A DNA stretch of 37,862 bases from Cellulomonas sp. (GCA_022013895.1 JAKLPK010000026.1:1-37862), one strand, 5' to 3'; positions 15,046 through 23,730 are shown, counted from the stretch's first letter. The notes: generated from the letters alone by a model not told the origin. Made by a program: numbers and translations.

Positions 15046-15114
15046 ACTGTATACCAGTGAGCGACCTGTGGCGAGACTGGTCTGTTATCGGACCGTGACT
15101 GGACTAACTGGTCT
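15046..15114. promoter_or_regulatory. Operator region of the gntR / sugar-transport divergent promoters
   Basis: Three direct copies of ACTGGWCT lie at 15076-15083, 15098-15105 and 15107-15114, and an imperfect palindrome ACTGTATACCAGT lies at 15046-15058 over the gntR -10 box. ACTGGTCT is the half-site of the DasR/NagR-type operator (ACTGGTCTAGACCAGT). On the plus strand TAGGGT (15124-15129) could be the -10 of the transport operon, with TGGACT (15100-15105) at -35 spacing of 18, so the repeats overlap it. The arrangement differs from the usual single inverted repeat. Confidence 0.6.
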
Positions 15115-15210
15115 TGCGATCGCTAGGGTCATCGACATCGGAAGTCGGCCCCCCGCGTACCCCGAGGCGATGGCGCCTCGCGCACCGACCCGAAGACATG
15201 GAGCCCCACC

Positions 15211-16575
15211 ATGCACATCACCGACATGCGACGCACCGCGGTCGCGGGTGCGTTCGCGGTCCTCGCCCTCGCAGCCTCCGCGGCCTGCACCCCGGGCGGC
15301 AGCTCGGCCACCTCCACCACGGCGGCCTCGGACGTCTCGACCGACGTCGCCGCGGCCGGCGACGTGACCATCAAGATCTCCGACTTCTGGGGCTCGGCCG
15401 AGGGCGAGTGGATGGCCTCCCTCATCGCCGGCTTCGAGGAGAAGTACCCGAACGTCACGATCGATCGCACCCAGGAGGACTGGTCGCAGCTCCTGACCAC
15501 CCTCAACCTGCAGCTCACCGACGCCGACGGCCCCTGCATCGCCAGCGCAAACAACGGCTGGGGGTCCCTGGGCACCCTCGCCAAGGGCGGGCTCGTGCTC
15601 AACCTCGACGCCTACTCCGAGGCCTACGGCTGGGACAGCCTGATCCCCGAGACCATCGCCCGGCAGAACGAGTTCACCACGGACTTCACGACCATCGGTT
15701 CGGGCTCGCTGTTCGCCACCCCCGTCGCCCGCGTCTCGATGATCGGCATCTACTACAACGTGGACAAGCTCGAGGCCCTCGGCATCGACCCGCCCACCAC
15801 CCTCGACGAGCTCGAAGCGGCCGCCACCACGGCCGCGGCGGCCGGTGAGGTGCCGTTCGCCTACGGCAGCCAGGACGGCGGCACCGCCATCCTGCTCGGT
15901 CTGCAGGCGCTGTACGGCACCGCCGACTCGATCAACGACTACGTCTACGGCGACACGTCGGTGACCGCCACCGACACCGGGCTGCTCGACGCGGCGAACG
16001 AGCTCAAGACCTGGGCCGCCAACGGGTGGCTGACACCCGGCTTCGAAGGCATCGACTACAACACGGCGGTCGCCAACTTCGTCGGCGGCGAGGGCGTGTT
16101 CCGCTTCGAGTACACCGGGTCGCTCGGGCTGAGCTCCGACCAGCAGTCGCAGTTCGGCTACATCCAGCTGCCGCAGGCCGACGACGCCGCGACCACCGTC
16201 GGCGTCGGTGCAGCGCCCGGGGCGATGGTGATCTCGGCCGCGTGCCAGGAACCTGATGTCGCCGCCGCGTTCCTCGACTACCTCATGTCGGAGCAGGCCG
16301 CCCAGACCGCCGTCGACAACGGGATGATCCCGCTGCTGCACTCCGACGTCACCGTGCCGTCCACCATGGGCACCCTCAGCAGCGAGGCCGCCGGCGCAGC
16401 CGCCGTCGGCGAGAGTGACGGGTTCGTGCCGTACTTCGACTGGGCCTCCACCACCATGCTCGACACCCTGACCGCCCAGATGCAGCAGATGTACGCCGGG
16501 AAGACGACCCCGGAGCAGCTGGTCGAGGCAGTCGACGCCGACCGCACGGCCGGCCTCGCCGAGCTCGCGGGCTGA
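15211..16575 (+). CDS. Sugar ABC transporter substrate-binding lipoprotein
   Basis: A 454-aa family-1 extracellular solute-binding protein. The signal peptide ends in lipobox ASAAC, lipidating Cys26, followed by a Ser/Thr/Ala linker; the mature part begins near VTIKISDFWGSAEGEWM, the usual first strand of this class, then FEEKYPNVTI and, later, GIYYNVDKLEALGIDPPTTLDEL. These proteins capture oligosaccharides outside the membrane and deliver them to the two permeases that follow. Aromatic residues that would line the site (Trp59-like positions in DFWGS, NNGWGS, FRFEYTGS) fit a glycan ligand but do not identify it. First gene of the operon; a GGAGC-type site precedes the ATG. Confidence 0.93.
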   Translation: MHITDMRRTAVAGAFAVLALAASAACTPGGSSATSTTAASDVSTDVAAAGDVTIKISDFWGSAEGEWMASLIAGFEEKYPNVTIDRTQEDWSQLLTTLNLQLTDADGPCIASANNGWGSLGTLAKGGLVLNLDAYSEAYGWDSLIPETIARQNEFTTDFTTIGSGSLFATPVARVSMIGIYYNVDKLEALGIDPPTTLDELEAAATTAAAAGEVPFAYGSQDGGTAILLGLQALYGTADSINDYVYGDTSVTATDTGLLDAANELKTWAANGWLTPGFEGIDYNTAVANFVGGEGVFRFEYTGSLGLSSDQQSQFGYIQLPQADDAATTVGVGAAPGAMVISAACQEPDVAAAFLDYLMSEQAAQTAVDNGMIPLLHSDVTVPSTMGTLSSEAAGAAAVGESDGFVPYFDWASTTMLDTLTAQMQQMYAGKTTPEQLVEAVDADRTAGLAELAG

Positions 16576-16576
16576 C

Positions 16577-17524
16577 ATGCCCGGACCCGGCAACGACGTC
16601 GTGCGAGGCGCCCCCCTCGTCGATCGCACGACGCCCGCCCGCCGGGTGCGCGCCCGCTCCTTGCGAGCGCGCACCCGGTGGACCGGGCTGGCCTTCGCGG
16701 CACTCCCGCTGGCCCTCTACGGATTCGTGGTCATCTGGCCGCTGCTCCAGTCGGTGCAGTACTCGTTCTTCGACTGGGACGGTGTCTCGCAGGCCACCTG
16801 GGTGGGGCTGGACAACTACACCGGCTTCCTCACCGATCCTGTGCTTCGCGCCAGCCTCGGGCACGTGCTCGTGCTCATCCTGTTCTTCTCGTTGCTGCCG
16901 ATCGCGCTCGGGCTGGTCTCCGCCGCGATGCTCACCCGGGCACGTCAGCCGGGGATGGGCCTGTTCCGCTGGATCTTCTTCCTGCCGCAGGTGCTCACCT
17001 CGGTCGTCGTCGCGCTCATGTTCAAGCGGATCTACTCCGCCGAGGGCTCGCTCAACACCCTGCTCGAGGCCATCGGGCTGGGCGGGCTGGCCCGCGCCTG
17101 GCTCGCCGACTTCACCTGGGCGCTCCCGGCGCTCGGTCTGATCGGCACCTGGGTCACCTTCGGGTTCTGCATGGTGCTGTTCATCTCCGGCACCTCCTCG
17201 ATCCCCGACGAGCTCTACGAGGCGGCCCGGGTCGACGGCGCCGGGGCCGTCCGCGAGTTCTTCGCGGTCACGCTGCCCGGGCTGCGCGGGCAGATCGGCG
17301 TCGCACTCACCCTCACGATCACCGCCGCGCTGCGCACCTTCGACCTGGTCTGGGTGACCACCAGGGGCGGGCCGGGGACCTCGACCATGACCCCGGCCGT
17401 GCTGCTGTACCGCGCCGCGTTCCAGAACCCCGACGTCGGCAAGGCGGCCGCCATCGGCGTCGTCATGGCCGTCGTCTGCCTGCTCATCGCGCTGGCGATC
17501 ACCCGGATCACGGAGAAGGACTGA
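16577..17524 (+). CDS. Sugar ABC transporter permease (MalF type)
   Basis: A 315-aa inner-membrane permease with six predicted helices (first at about residues 37-60, LAFAALPLALYGFVVIWPLL). The cytoplasmic EAA loop that contacts the ATPase is EAARVDGAGAVREFFAVTLPGL. The long basic N-terminal segment (RRVRARSLRARTR) is typical of this type. It starts 1 nt after the binding-protein stop. No ATPase gene is in the operon; as in many actinobacteria, a shared MsiK-type ATPase encoded elsewhere probably powers it. Confidence 0.94.
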   Translation: MPGPGNDVVRGAPLVDRTTPARRVRARSLRARTRWTGLAFAALPLALYGFVVIWPLLQSVQYSFFDWDGVSQATWVGLDNYTGFLTDPVLRASLGHVLVLILFFSLLPIALGLVSAAMLTRARQPGMGLFRWIFFLPQVLTSVVVALMFKRIYSAEGSLNTLLEAIGLGGLARAWLADFTWALPALGLIGTWVTFGFCMVLFISGTSSIPDELYEAARVDGAGAVREFFAVTLPGLRGQIGVALTLTITAALRTFDLVWVTTRGGPGTSTMTPAVLLYRAAFQNPDVGKAAAIGVVMAVVCLLIALAITRITEKD

Positions 17525-18330
17525 TGCGCGCCTCCCGCACCGAGCAGGCTGCCAACTACGTCGTGCTCGTCGTCATCTCGCTCGTCGTCCTGTGGCCGGC
17601 CGTCACCTTCGTGCTCGCCGCGCTCAGCTCGGACCGGGCCGGCCGGCCCGGCGGCGTGCACTGGGACAACTTCGTCACAGCCTGGGAGCAGGCCGACTTC
17701 TCGCGGGCCATGACCGTCTCGATCACCATCGCGGTCGCGGCGTCGATCGGTCAGGTGCTGCTCGCGGTCCTGGGCGGCTACGGGTTCGGCGTGCTCGGCG
17801 TGGCCGGGCAGAAGGTGCTGTTCCCGGTCGTCCTGCTCGGGCTGATGATCTCGCTCGAGGCGATCATCGTGCCGCTGTACTACCAGTTCCGGTCGGCCGG
17901 CCTCACCAACTCCATCCCCGGGATCATCCTCATCCACCTCGGGACGGCGGTGCCGTTCGGCATCTTCTGGATGCGTGCCGCCTTCCGTGCGCTGCCCCGG
18001 TCACTGTTCGAGGCCGCCGAGATCGACGGTGCCGGCCCGATGCGGATCCTGCTGCGGCTGGGCCTGCCACTGGTCAGCCCCGCCGTGTGGACGCTGCTGC
18101 TGCTCAGCTTCATGTGGACCTGGAACGACTACTTCCTGTCCCTGGTCTTCCTGCACGGTGACAACGTCACCGCCACCGTCGCCCTCGGCGTCTTCCAGGG
18201 CCGGTACGTGACCCAGATCAACCTCATGGCCGCCGGCGGCCTCATCGTCGCGGCACCCGTCCTGATCCTCTACGTGGCGTTCCAGCGTCACTTCATCTCC
18301 GGGATGCTCGCCGGCGCCCTGCGCGAGTGA
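17524..18330 (+). CDS. Sugar ABC transporter permease (MalG type)
   Basis: A 268-aa permease with six predicted helices, beginning with NYVVLVVISLVVLWPAVTFV. The EAA motif reads EAAEIDGAGPMRILLRLGLPL, close to that of its partner. ATG 17524 overlaps the preceding TGA by one base (TGATG), which indicates translational coupling. The typical C-terminal RHFISGMLAGALRE is present. It forms the membrane pore together with the preceding permease; a 42-nt gap separates it from the NagB-like gene, so the whole set remains one operon. Confidence 0.94.
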   Translation: MRASRTEQAANYVVLVVISLVVLWPAVTFVLAALSSDRAGRPGGVHWDNFVTAWEQADFSRAMTVSITIAVAASIGQVLLAVLGGYGFGVLGVAGQKVLFPVVLLGLMISLEAIIVPLYYQFRSAGLTNSIPGIILIHLGTAVPFGIFWMRAAFRALPRSLFEAAEIDGAGPMRILLRLGLPLVSPAVWTLLLLSFMWTWNDYFLSLVFLHGDNVTATVALGVFQGRYVTQINLMAAGGLIVAAPVLILYVAFQRHFISGMLAGALRE

Positions 18331-18372
18331 CGGCGTCCGCCCCGCAACCCCCCCTTCGACCAGGAGCCCGCC

Positions 18373-19170
18373 GTGCCTGCCACCCCTACCGTCCTGCCCG
18401 ATGCCGCCGCTGTGGGTGTCGCGGTCGCCGAGATCGTCGCGGATGCGATCGCCGCGGCCCCCGGACGTCCGTTCCTGCTCGGCTGCCCCTCCGGCCGCAG
18501 TCTCGAGACCACGTACCGTGCGCTCGCCGCACAGGTGGCCGCCCGTCGGCTCGACCTCGCGGACCTGCTCGTCGTCCTCATGGACGAGTACCTCGTCGAG
18601 GGCTCCCACGGCCTCGAGCAGGTCGACCCCACGCTGTCCCACTCCTGCATCGGCTACGGCCGTCGCGAGATCATCGCCCCCCTGGCCGCCGCCGCCGCCC
18701 GTGCCGGGGTGCGTGGACCGGCCGGGCTGTGGGCCCCGGACCCGAGTGCTCCGGAGGCCTACGACGACCAGATCGAGGCGGCCGGCGGACTCGACCTGTT
18801 CCTGCTCGCCTCCGGGGCGAGCGACGGGCACATCGCGCTCAACCAGCCCGGGACGTCCCGGACCAGCCGCACCCACGTCGTGCGGCTCGGCGAGGCCACC
18901 CGGCGGGACAACATGGCCACCTTCCCCGATCTGACGACGCTGGACGCCGTCCCCACGCACGGGGTGACGGTCGGCATCTCGACCATCGTCGACCAGTCAC
19001 GTGCGGTGGTCATGGTGCTCACCGGAGCCGACAAGGCGACGGCCTGCTCCCGCATCGTCGCGGCGACCGGCTACGACCCGCAGTGGCCCTCGACGGCGTT
19101 CGTCGAGTGCACGAACGCCCAGCTCTTCGCAGACCGGGCCGCCGCCGGCGACCCCGACAAGGGAAGGTAG
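18373..19170 (+). CDS. NagB-like sugar-phosphate isomerase/deaminase, altered active site
   Basis: A 265-aa protein of the glucosamine-6-phosphate isomerase / 6-phosphogluconolactonase fold. It aligns with NagB at VLMDEYL (Asp71-Glu72, cf. Asp72), ASGASDGHIALNQPG (Asp151, His153) and the Arg-rich TSRTSRTHVVRLGEATRRDN phosphate region, plus GADKATA. Two core differences: the catalytic Glu148 of NagB is Gln158 here (NQPG instead of NEPG), and the phosphate loop GGT is GRS (PSGRS, residues 39-43). It therefore probably does not carry out normal GlcN6P deamination; it may act on another amino- or keto-sugar phosphate. The GTG start has CAGGAG about 6 nt upstream. Placed between the permeases and GH4 glycosidase, it should process the product of the imported sugar. 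Confidence 0.82.
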   Translation: MPATPTVLPDAAAVGVAVAEIVADAIAAAPGRPFLLGCPSGRSLETTYRALAAQVAARRLDLADLLVVLMDEYLVEGSHGLEQVDPTLSHSCIGYGRREIIAPLAAAAARAGVRGPAGLWAPDPSAPEAYDDQIEAAGGLDLFLLASGASDGHIALNQPGTSRTSRTHVVRLGEATRRDNMATFPDLTTLDAVPTHGVTVGISTIVDQSRAVVMVLTGADKATACSRIVAATGYDPQWPSTAFVECTNAQLFADRAAAGDPDKGR

Positions 19171-19173
19171 GAC

Positions 19174-20475
19174 ATGGCAGCGATCAAGCTCGTCTACATC
19201 GGGGGCGGATCGTCCCGGGCTGCGGGAACGATGGCCTCGTTCCTGTGGCACGGCGCGGAGTTCGCCGGCTCCCAGGTGGTGCTCGTCGACCAGGACGCGC
19301 AGCGGCTGGAGATCGTGCGCGAGATCGCGGTCCGGATCGCACGCGCGACCGGGGTCGACATCGACATCCAGGCCACGACCGATCGTCGGGCCGCGCTGAC
19401 CGATGCCGACGCCGTGCTCACCAGCTTCCGCCCCGGTGACTTCGCCGCCCGGGTGCTCGACGAGCGCATCCCGATCAAGCACGGCGTGATCGGCCAGGAG
19501 ACCCAGGGTCCGGGCGGGTTCATGATGGCGCTGCGCTCGATCCACGTGATGGCCGACATCGTGTCGGACCTGGAGGCGGTGGCGCCCGGGGCCGTCATCT
19601 TCAACTACACGAACCCGGTGAACATCGTCTCCCAGGCGCTGACCCGGTTCACCGACGTACCGATCTACTCCATGTGCGAGGGGCCGATCTTCTTCCCGCA
19701 CTCCACGTTGCGGGCCGCCGGTCTGGACCCCGAACGGGCCACCGTGACGATGGCCGGCGTCAACCACAACTGCTGGTCCTTCGAGCACACCTACGACGGC
19801 GCCGATCTCATGCCGCTGCTCGACGCCGCGTGGGAGGCACGCAAGGACGACCCGACGCTCGGCGTCTTCGAACGCCGGATGCTGCAGCTGGCGGTCACCA
19901 TGCGCTCGGTCCCGGCCGACTACTTCCAGTACTACTACTACGGACCCGAGATCCTGCGTGAGCAGCAGGCCGCACCGCGCACCCGTGCCGAGGACATCCT
20001 GGCGGCGTTGCCCGGGTACTGGGAGCACTACGTCGAGCAGTCGAAGGTCGACTCCCCGGACCTGGACCCGGCCCGCTCCCGCGGTGGCATCCACGAGCTC
20101 GAGCTGGCGATCGACGTGATGAGCGCCTACTACAACAACACCGGTGCGAGGCTGCCGGTCAACCTGCCGAACCTCGGCGGTGCGCTGCCCGGGTTCGATG
20201 AGGACGTGGTGGTCGAGATGTGGTGCACGGTCGACGCCCGGGGAGTGCACCCCGAGCCCCAGCGTGCCCTGCCGCACGCCGTGCGTGGCATCACCCAGGC
20301 GCTCGCGGAGTACCAGTACGTGGCCGCCGAGGCCGCCTGGTCCGGGACCCGCCGCGACGCCGTCCGGGCCCTGGCCGCGAACCCGCTGGTCCCGAGCCTG
20401 ACGGTCGCCGAGGAGCTCTACACCGAGCTGGCCGCCGCACACGCCCGCTACCTGCCCGAGCGGCTGCTGCGGTGA
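19174..20475 (+). CDS. GH4 family NAD-dependent glycosidase
   Basis: A 433-aa glycoside hydrolase family 4 enzyme; GH4 uses NAD+ and Mn2+ and cleaves by transient oxidation at C3 and elimination. The N-terminal Rossmann motif is IGGGSSRAAG (residues 9-18), with Asp40 in LVDQD to bind NAD. NYTNPV (144-149) is the family motif, and the metal ligands are probably Cys168 (MCEGP) and His198 (GVNHNCW). A QYYYYGPE stretch (near 250) holds the tyrosine expected as catalytic base. Relative to 6-phospho-beta-glucosidases the CEGP and NHNCW contexts are divergent, so substrate (phosphorylated or not) is open. It starts 3 nt after the NagB-like stop and ends overlapping the kinase start. No signal peptide: it acts in the cytoplasm. 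Confidence 0.87.
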   Translation: MAAIKLVYIGGGSSRAAGTMASFLWHGAEFAGSQVVLVDQDAQRLEIVREIAVRIARATGVDIDIQATTDRRAALTDADAVLTSFRPGDFAARVLDERIPIKHGVIGQETQGPGGFMMALRSIHVMADIVSDLEAVAPGAVIFNYTNPVNIVSQALTRFTDVPIYSMCEGPIFFPHSTLRAAGLDPERATVTMAGVNHNCWSFEHTYDGADLMPLLDAAWEARKDDPTLGVFERRMLQLAVTMRSVPADYFQYYYYGPEILREQQAAPRTRAEDILAALPGYWEHYVEQSKVDSPDLDPARSRGGIHELELAIDVMSAYYNNTGARLPVNLPNLGGALPGFDEDVVVEMWCTVDARGVHPEPQRALPHAVRGITQALAEYQYVAAEAAWSGTRRDAVRALAANPLVPSLTVAEELYTELAAAHARYLPERLLR

Positions 20476-21476
20476 GCACCGCCCATCTGGCCGTCGACGG
20501 CGGCAACTCCAAGACCGTGGCCGTCGTCGTCGACCAGGACGGGCTCGTGCTCGGGCGCGGCCGTGGCGGCTGCGGTGACATCTACGGCGCGGCCAGTCCG
20601 CAGGCAGCCGTCGAGGCTGTCACCGCCGCCGTCACGCAGGCGCTCACCGGTGCCGGCCTCGAGCCCCCTGAGGTCCACAACGCCGTGCTCCGGCTGGCCG
20701 GTGCCGACTGGCCGGAGGACGCGCGCTACTGGACGGACCAACTCGCCGTCCTCGTCCCCGGTCTGCGCGGCGTCGAGGTCGGCAACGATGCGCTCGCGTC
20801 ATTGCGGCTCGTCGATCGCGCCGGGGTGGGGCTGTGCGTCACGGTCGGCACCGGACCGGCGATCGGAGCGCGGTCCGCCGACGGCCGCGAGGCCTGGACC
20901 GGCCTGTGGGTGTTCGACGACCTCGGTGGCGGTGGGTTGGGTCGGGCGTCGTTCGAGGCGGTGATGCGCGCCTGGATGGGGACGGGTCCGCGCACCCTGC
21001 TGACGCCCGCGCTGCTGACCATGTACGACGCACCGGATGAACCCACCCTGCATCACGCGTTCACGCGACGGTTCGACGCGCGTCCCGACACCGACCGCTG
21101 GCGCGCCGCGCGGCTGGTGCTCCAGATCGCCGAGCAGGGGGACCCGGTCGCCCGGGCGATCGTCGAACGGCAGGCTGCGGCGCTGGTCGGCTACGCGGGC
21201 TGGGTCGCCCGGGAGGTGGGTGCGGATCTGGCTGACGGCACCCTGCCGGTGCTGCTCAACGGCTCCGTCGTGACGTCCGAGCATCCGGCGATGCGGCAGG
21301 CCCTGCTCGCGGTCTTCGCCGAGCGGTACCCGGCGGCGGTCGTCTCGGTCTCCCGGGGGACCCCGCTCGCGGGTGCAGTGCTCGACGCGCTCGCGGCCGG
21401 TGGCGTCGTGCTGGACGACCAGCTTGTCGAACGGGTCGTCGGAACCGCCCACCCCGCCGACTTCCTCATCACCTGA
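20472..21476 (+). CDS. BadF/NAGK-family sugar kinase
   Basis: A 334-aa ASKHA-fold ATPase of the BadF/BadG/BcrA/BcrD group, which includes N-acetylglucosamine kinase-like enzymes. The phosphate-1 loop LAVDGGNSKTVAVVVDQDG is at residues 5-23, the second nucleotide loop is TVGTGPAIGARSADG (about 118-132), and VFDDLGGGGLGR (about 151-162) resembles the adenosine/sugar site. No cysteine cluster of the Fe-S activator type is present, so it is a kinase and not a dehydratase activator. The GTG start overlaps the GH4 stop (GTGA). It probably phosphorylates the monosaccharide released in this pathway, possibly an amino sugar given the NagB-like neighbour. Confidence 0.85.
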   Translation: MSTAHLAVDGGNSKTVAVVVDQDGLVLGRGRGGCGDIYGAASPQAAVEAVTAAVTQALTGAGLEPPEVHNAVLRLAGADWPEDARYWTDQLAVLVPGLRGVEVGNDALASLRLVDRAGVGLCVTVGTGPAIGARSADGREAWTGLWVFDDLGGGGLGRASFEAVMRAWMGTGPRTLLTPALLTMYDAPDEPTLHHAFTRRFDARPDTDRWRAARLVLQIAEQGDPVARAIVERQAAALVGYAGWVAREVGADLADGTLPVLLNGSVVTSEHPAMRQALLAVFAERYPAAVVSVSRGTPLAGAVLDALAAGGVVLDDQLVERVVGTAHPADFLIT

Positions 21477-21504
21477 TCTACCCGCCGTGGGACCAAGGAG
21501 TGCT

Positions 21505-23685
21505 GTGAGCCTCGTCGATCTGCTGCCCGCTCTGACCCTCGCCGAGAAGGCGTCGTTGCTGTCCGGCGACGGCGACTGGTGGACCCAGGCCGTCCCGCGG
21601 CTCGGCCTGCCCGCGGTCGAGCTGGGCGACGGTCCGCACGGCCTGCGCACCGAGACCGGGGTGGACATGGTGTGGGTGCCGTCCACCTGCTTCCCGACGC
21701 TGTCGGCGCTCGCCGCGACCTGGGACCGTGACCTGGTCCGCGAGGTCGGCGCCGCGCTCGGGGCCGAGGCCGCCGCGATGGGCGTGCACCTGGTGCTCGG
21801 TCCGGGCGTGAACATCAAGCGGACGCCCCTGTGCGGCCGCAACTTCGAGTACCCGTCGGAGGACCCGTGGCTGACGGGCGACGTCGCGGTGGCCTACGTC
21901 ACCGGGGTGCAGAGCGCGGGGGTGGGTGCCTGCGTCAAGCACTTCGCTGCGAACAACCAGGAGACCGAGCGCACCCGCATCTCGGTGGAGGTCGATGAGC
22001 GGACGTTGCGCGAGCTCTACCTGGTCGCGTTCGAGCGGGTCGTGCACGACGCGGAACCGTGGGCGCTCATGTGCTCCTACAACCGCATCGGCGGCACGTA
22101 CGCCTCCGCGCACCGCTGGCTGCTCACCACCGTGCTCCGCGAGGAGTGGGGGTACGAGGGGGTCGTGGTCTCCGACTGGGACGCGGTGCATGACAAGGTG
22201 GCCACGGTCCGCGCCGGGCTCGACCTGGAGATGCCAGGGACGCAGGGACGCACCGATGCGCAGGTGGTGGCGGCCGTGCAGGCCGGCACGCTCGACGAGG
22301 CCGACGTCGACCGCGCCGCCCGTCGCGTGCTGCACCTGGTCGACCGTGCTCGGCCCGGGGCCGGCGTGGTGCGCGCCTCGGGGCACCGGCCCGGGGACGA
22401 GCTCACCGCCGACCAGCTCACGATGCTCGACGCGGACGCCCACCACGAGCTGGCACGACGGGCCGCGACCGCCTCGCTCACGCTGGTGCGCAACAGCGGT
22501 GTGCTGCCGCTCGACCCAGACGGTTCGGACCGGGTGGCGCTGATCGGCGGGTACGCCCGGCTGCCGCGGATCCAGGGCGGTGGTTCGGCCGGGGTGCGTC
22601 CCACTCGGGTCGACACGCCGCTGGAGGCGATGCGCGCCGCACTGGGCGACCGGCTCGACTTCGCCGAGGGGTACCCGGTCGGTGAGACCGACTACTACCA
22701 GGAGCAGGCGCCCGCCGCCTTGCCGTCGGCGGGCCAGCTGGCCGACGAGGCCGTCGCACTGGCCGCCCGCGCGGACGTCACCGTCGCCGTGGTCGGGCTG
22801 CCGTTGGCCGCCGACAGCGAGGCCGCCGACCGCAGCGACCTCGCACTGCCGGCCGACCAGGTGGCGCTGCTGACGCGACTGGCCGCGCTGGACGTGCCGC
22901 TGGTGGTGGTGGTGCAGGCCGGATCGGCCGTCACGATGGACCCGTGGCATGACGGAGCCGCTGCGGTGCTGCTCACCGGTCTGGCGGGCCAGGGGGTCGG
23001 CGGCGCGCTCGCCGACGTCCTGCTCGGTGCGGCCGATCCTGGTGGTCGACTCACCGAGACGTACCCGCTGGCGCTGGATGACACCCCGGGCGTGGTCGGC
23101 TTCCCGGGGGAGCGCGGCCACGTGGTCTACGGCGAGGGCGTCTTCGTGGGCTACCGCTGGTACGACGTGCTCGACCGAGCAGTCCGGTACCCGTTCGGGT
23201 ACGGCCTGTCCTACACGAGCTTCGCCTACGACGATCTGCAGCTCGACGTGCTCGATGCGGCGGCCGGGCGTGTGCGATGCGCGGTCACGGTGACCAACAT
23301 CGGGACGCGGCGAGGTTCGGACGTCGTCCAGGTGTACGTCGGTGACCCGTCGTCGGCCGTGCACCGGCCGGTCCGCGAGCTCAAGGGATACGCCAAGGTG
23401 GCGCTCGAGCCCGGCGGGAGCACGCGGGTGGCCGTCGACCTCACCGGCCGTGACTTCAGCTATGTCGACGCGGTCTGCGGCCGGTGGCGGCGCGAGGGCG
23501 GGCAGTTCGTGGTGTCGGTCGGCTCCTCGTCACGGGACCTGCGGGCGTCGGCCGTCATCGAGCTCCCGGACGACCCCGACCCCACGCTGCCGAGGCTGGT
23601 CCGCGACGATGCGGTGCCCACCGAGGCGGTGCCGTGGGCGGTCGGGACGGACGGTCCCGTGCGGGCCGGGGCTCCTGCGACGTGA
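21505..23685 (+). CDS. GH3 beta-glycosidase, cytoplasmic
   Basis: A 726-aa family 3 glycoside hydrolase with the three-domain beta-glucosidase layout: TIM barrel (about 1-310), alpha/beta sandwich (about 340-560) and a C-terminal fibronectin type III-like domain (about 585-665, RCAVTVTNIGTRRGSDVVQVYV). The nucleophile is Asp224 in VVVSDWDAVHD; VKHFAANNQE and GPGVNIKRTPLCGRNFEY are the usual substrate-pocket segments. Signal peptide is absent. The GTG at 21505 is chosen for AAGGAG 5 nt upstream and the domain boundary; the longer frame from 21373 would overlap the kinase. As last gene of the operon it probably hydrolyses the imported beta-linked oligosaccharide or aryl glycoside. Confidence 0.93.
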   Translation: MSLVDLLPALTLAEKASLLSGDGDWWTQAVPRLGLPAVELGDGPHGLRTETGVDMVWVPSTCFPTLSALAATWDRDLVREVGAALGAEAAAMGVHLVLGPGVNIKRTPLCGRNFEYPSEDPWLTGDVAVAYVTGVQSAGVGACVKHFAANNQETERTRISVEVDERTLRELYLVAFERVVHDAEPWALMCSYNRIGGTYASAHRWLLTTVLREEWGYEGVVVSDWDAVHDKVATVRAGLDLEMPGTQGRTDAQVVAAVQAGTLDEADVDRAARRVLHLVDRARPGAGVVRASGHRPGDELTADQLTMLDADAHHELARRAATASLTLVRNSGVLPLDPDGSDRVALIGGYARLPRIQGGGSAGVRPTRVDTPLEAMRAALGDRLDFAEGYPVGETDYYQEQAPAALPSAGQLADEAVALAARADVTVAVVGLPLAADSEAADRSDLALPADQVALLTRLAALDVPLVVVVQAGSAVTMDPWHDGAAAVLLTGLAGQGVGGALADVLLGAADPGGRLTETYPLALDDTPGVVGFPGERGHVVYGEGVFVGYRWYDVLDRAVRYPFGYGLSYTSFAYDDLQLDVLDAAAGRVRCAVTVTNIGTRRGSDVVQVYVGDPSSAVHRPVRELKGYAKVALEPGGSTRVAVDLTGRDFSYVDAVCGRWRREGGQFVVSVGSSSRDLRASAVIELPDDPDPTLPRLVRDDAVPTEAVPWAVGTDGPVRAGAPAT

Positions 23686-23718
23686 GCGGATCGGTGCCGG
23701 TCGTCAGCTGCGGCGGCC

Positions 23719-23724
23719 TACGCT
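23719..23724 (+). promoter_or_regulatory. -10 box of the aminotransferase gene
   Basis: TACGCT lies 6 nt before the GTG at 23731, the leaderless spacing seen repeatedly in this window. It shows that the aminotransferase is a separate unit and not the end of the sugar operon. Confidence 0.5.
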
Positions 23725-23730
23725 CCCACC

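Noticed and set aside
21478-23364. 628-aa open frame on the minus strand opposite the GH3 gene
   Set aside because: Shadow of the GH3 gene, whose catalytic Asp motif and domain order are clear.
15211-23685. A hidden ABC ATPase gene for the sugar transporter
   Set aside because: No Walker A/signature pair occurs in this stretch; a shared ATPase elsewhere is the simpler explanation.
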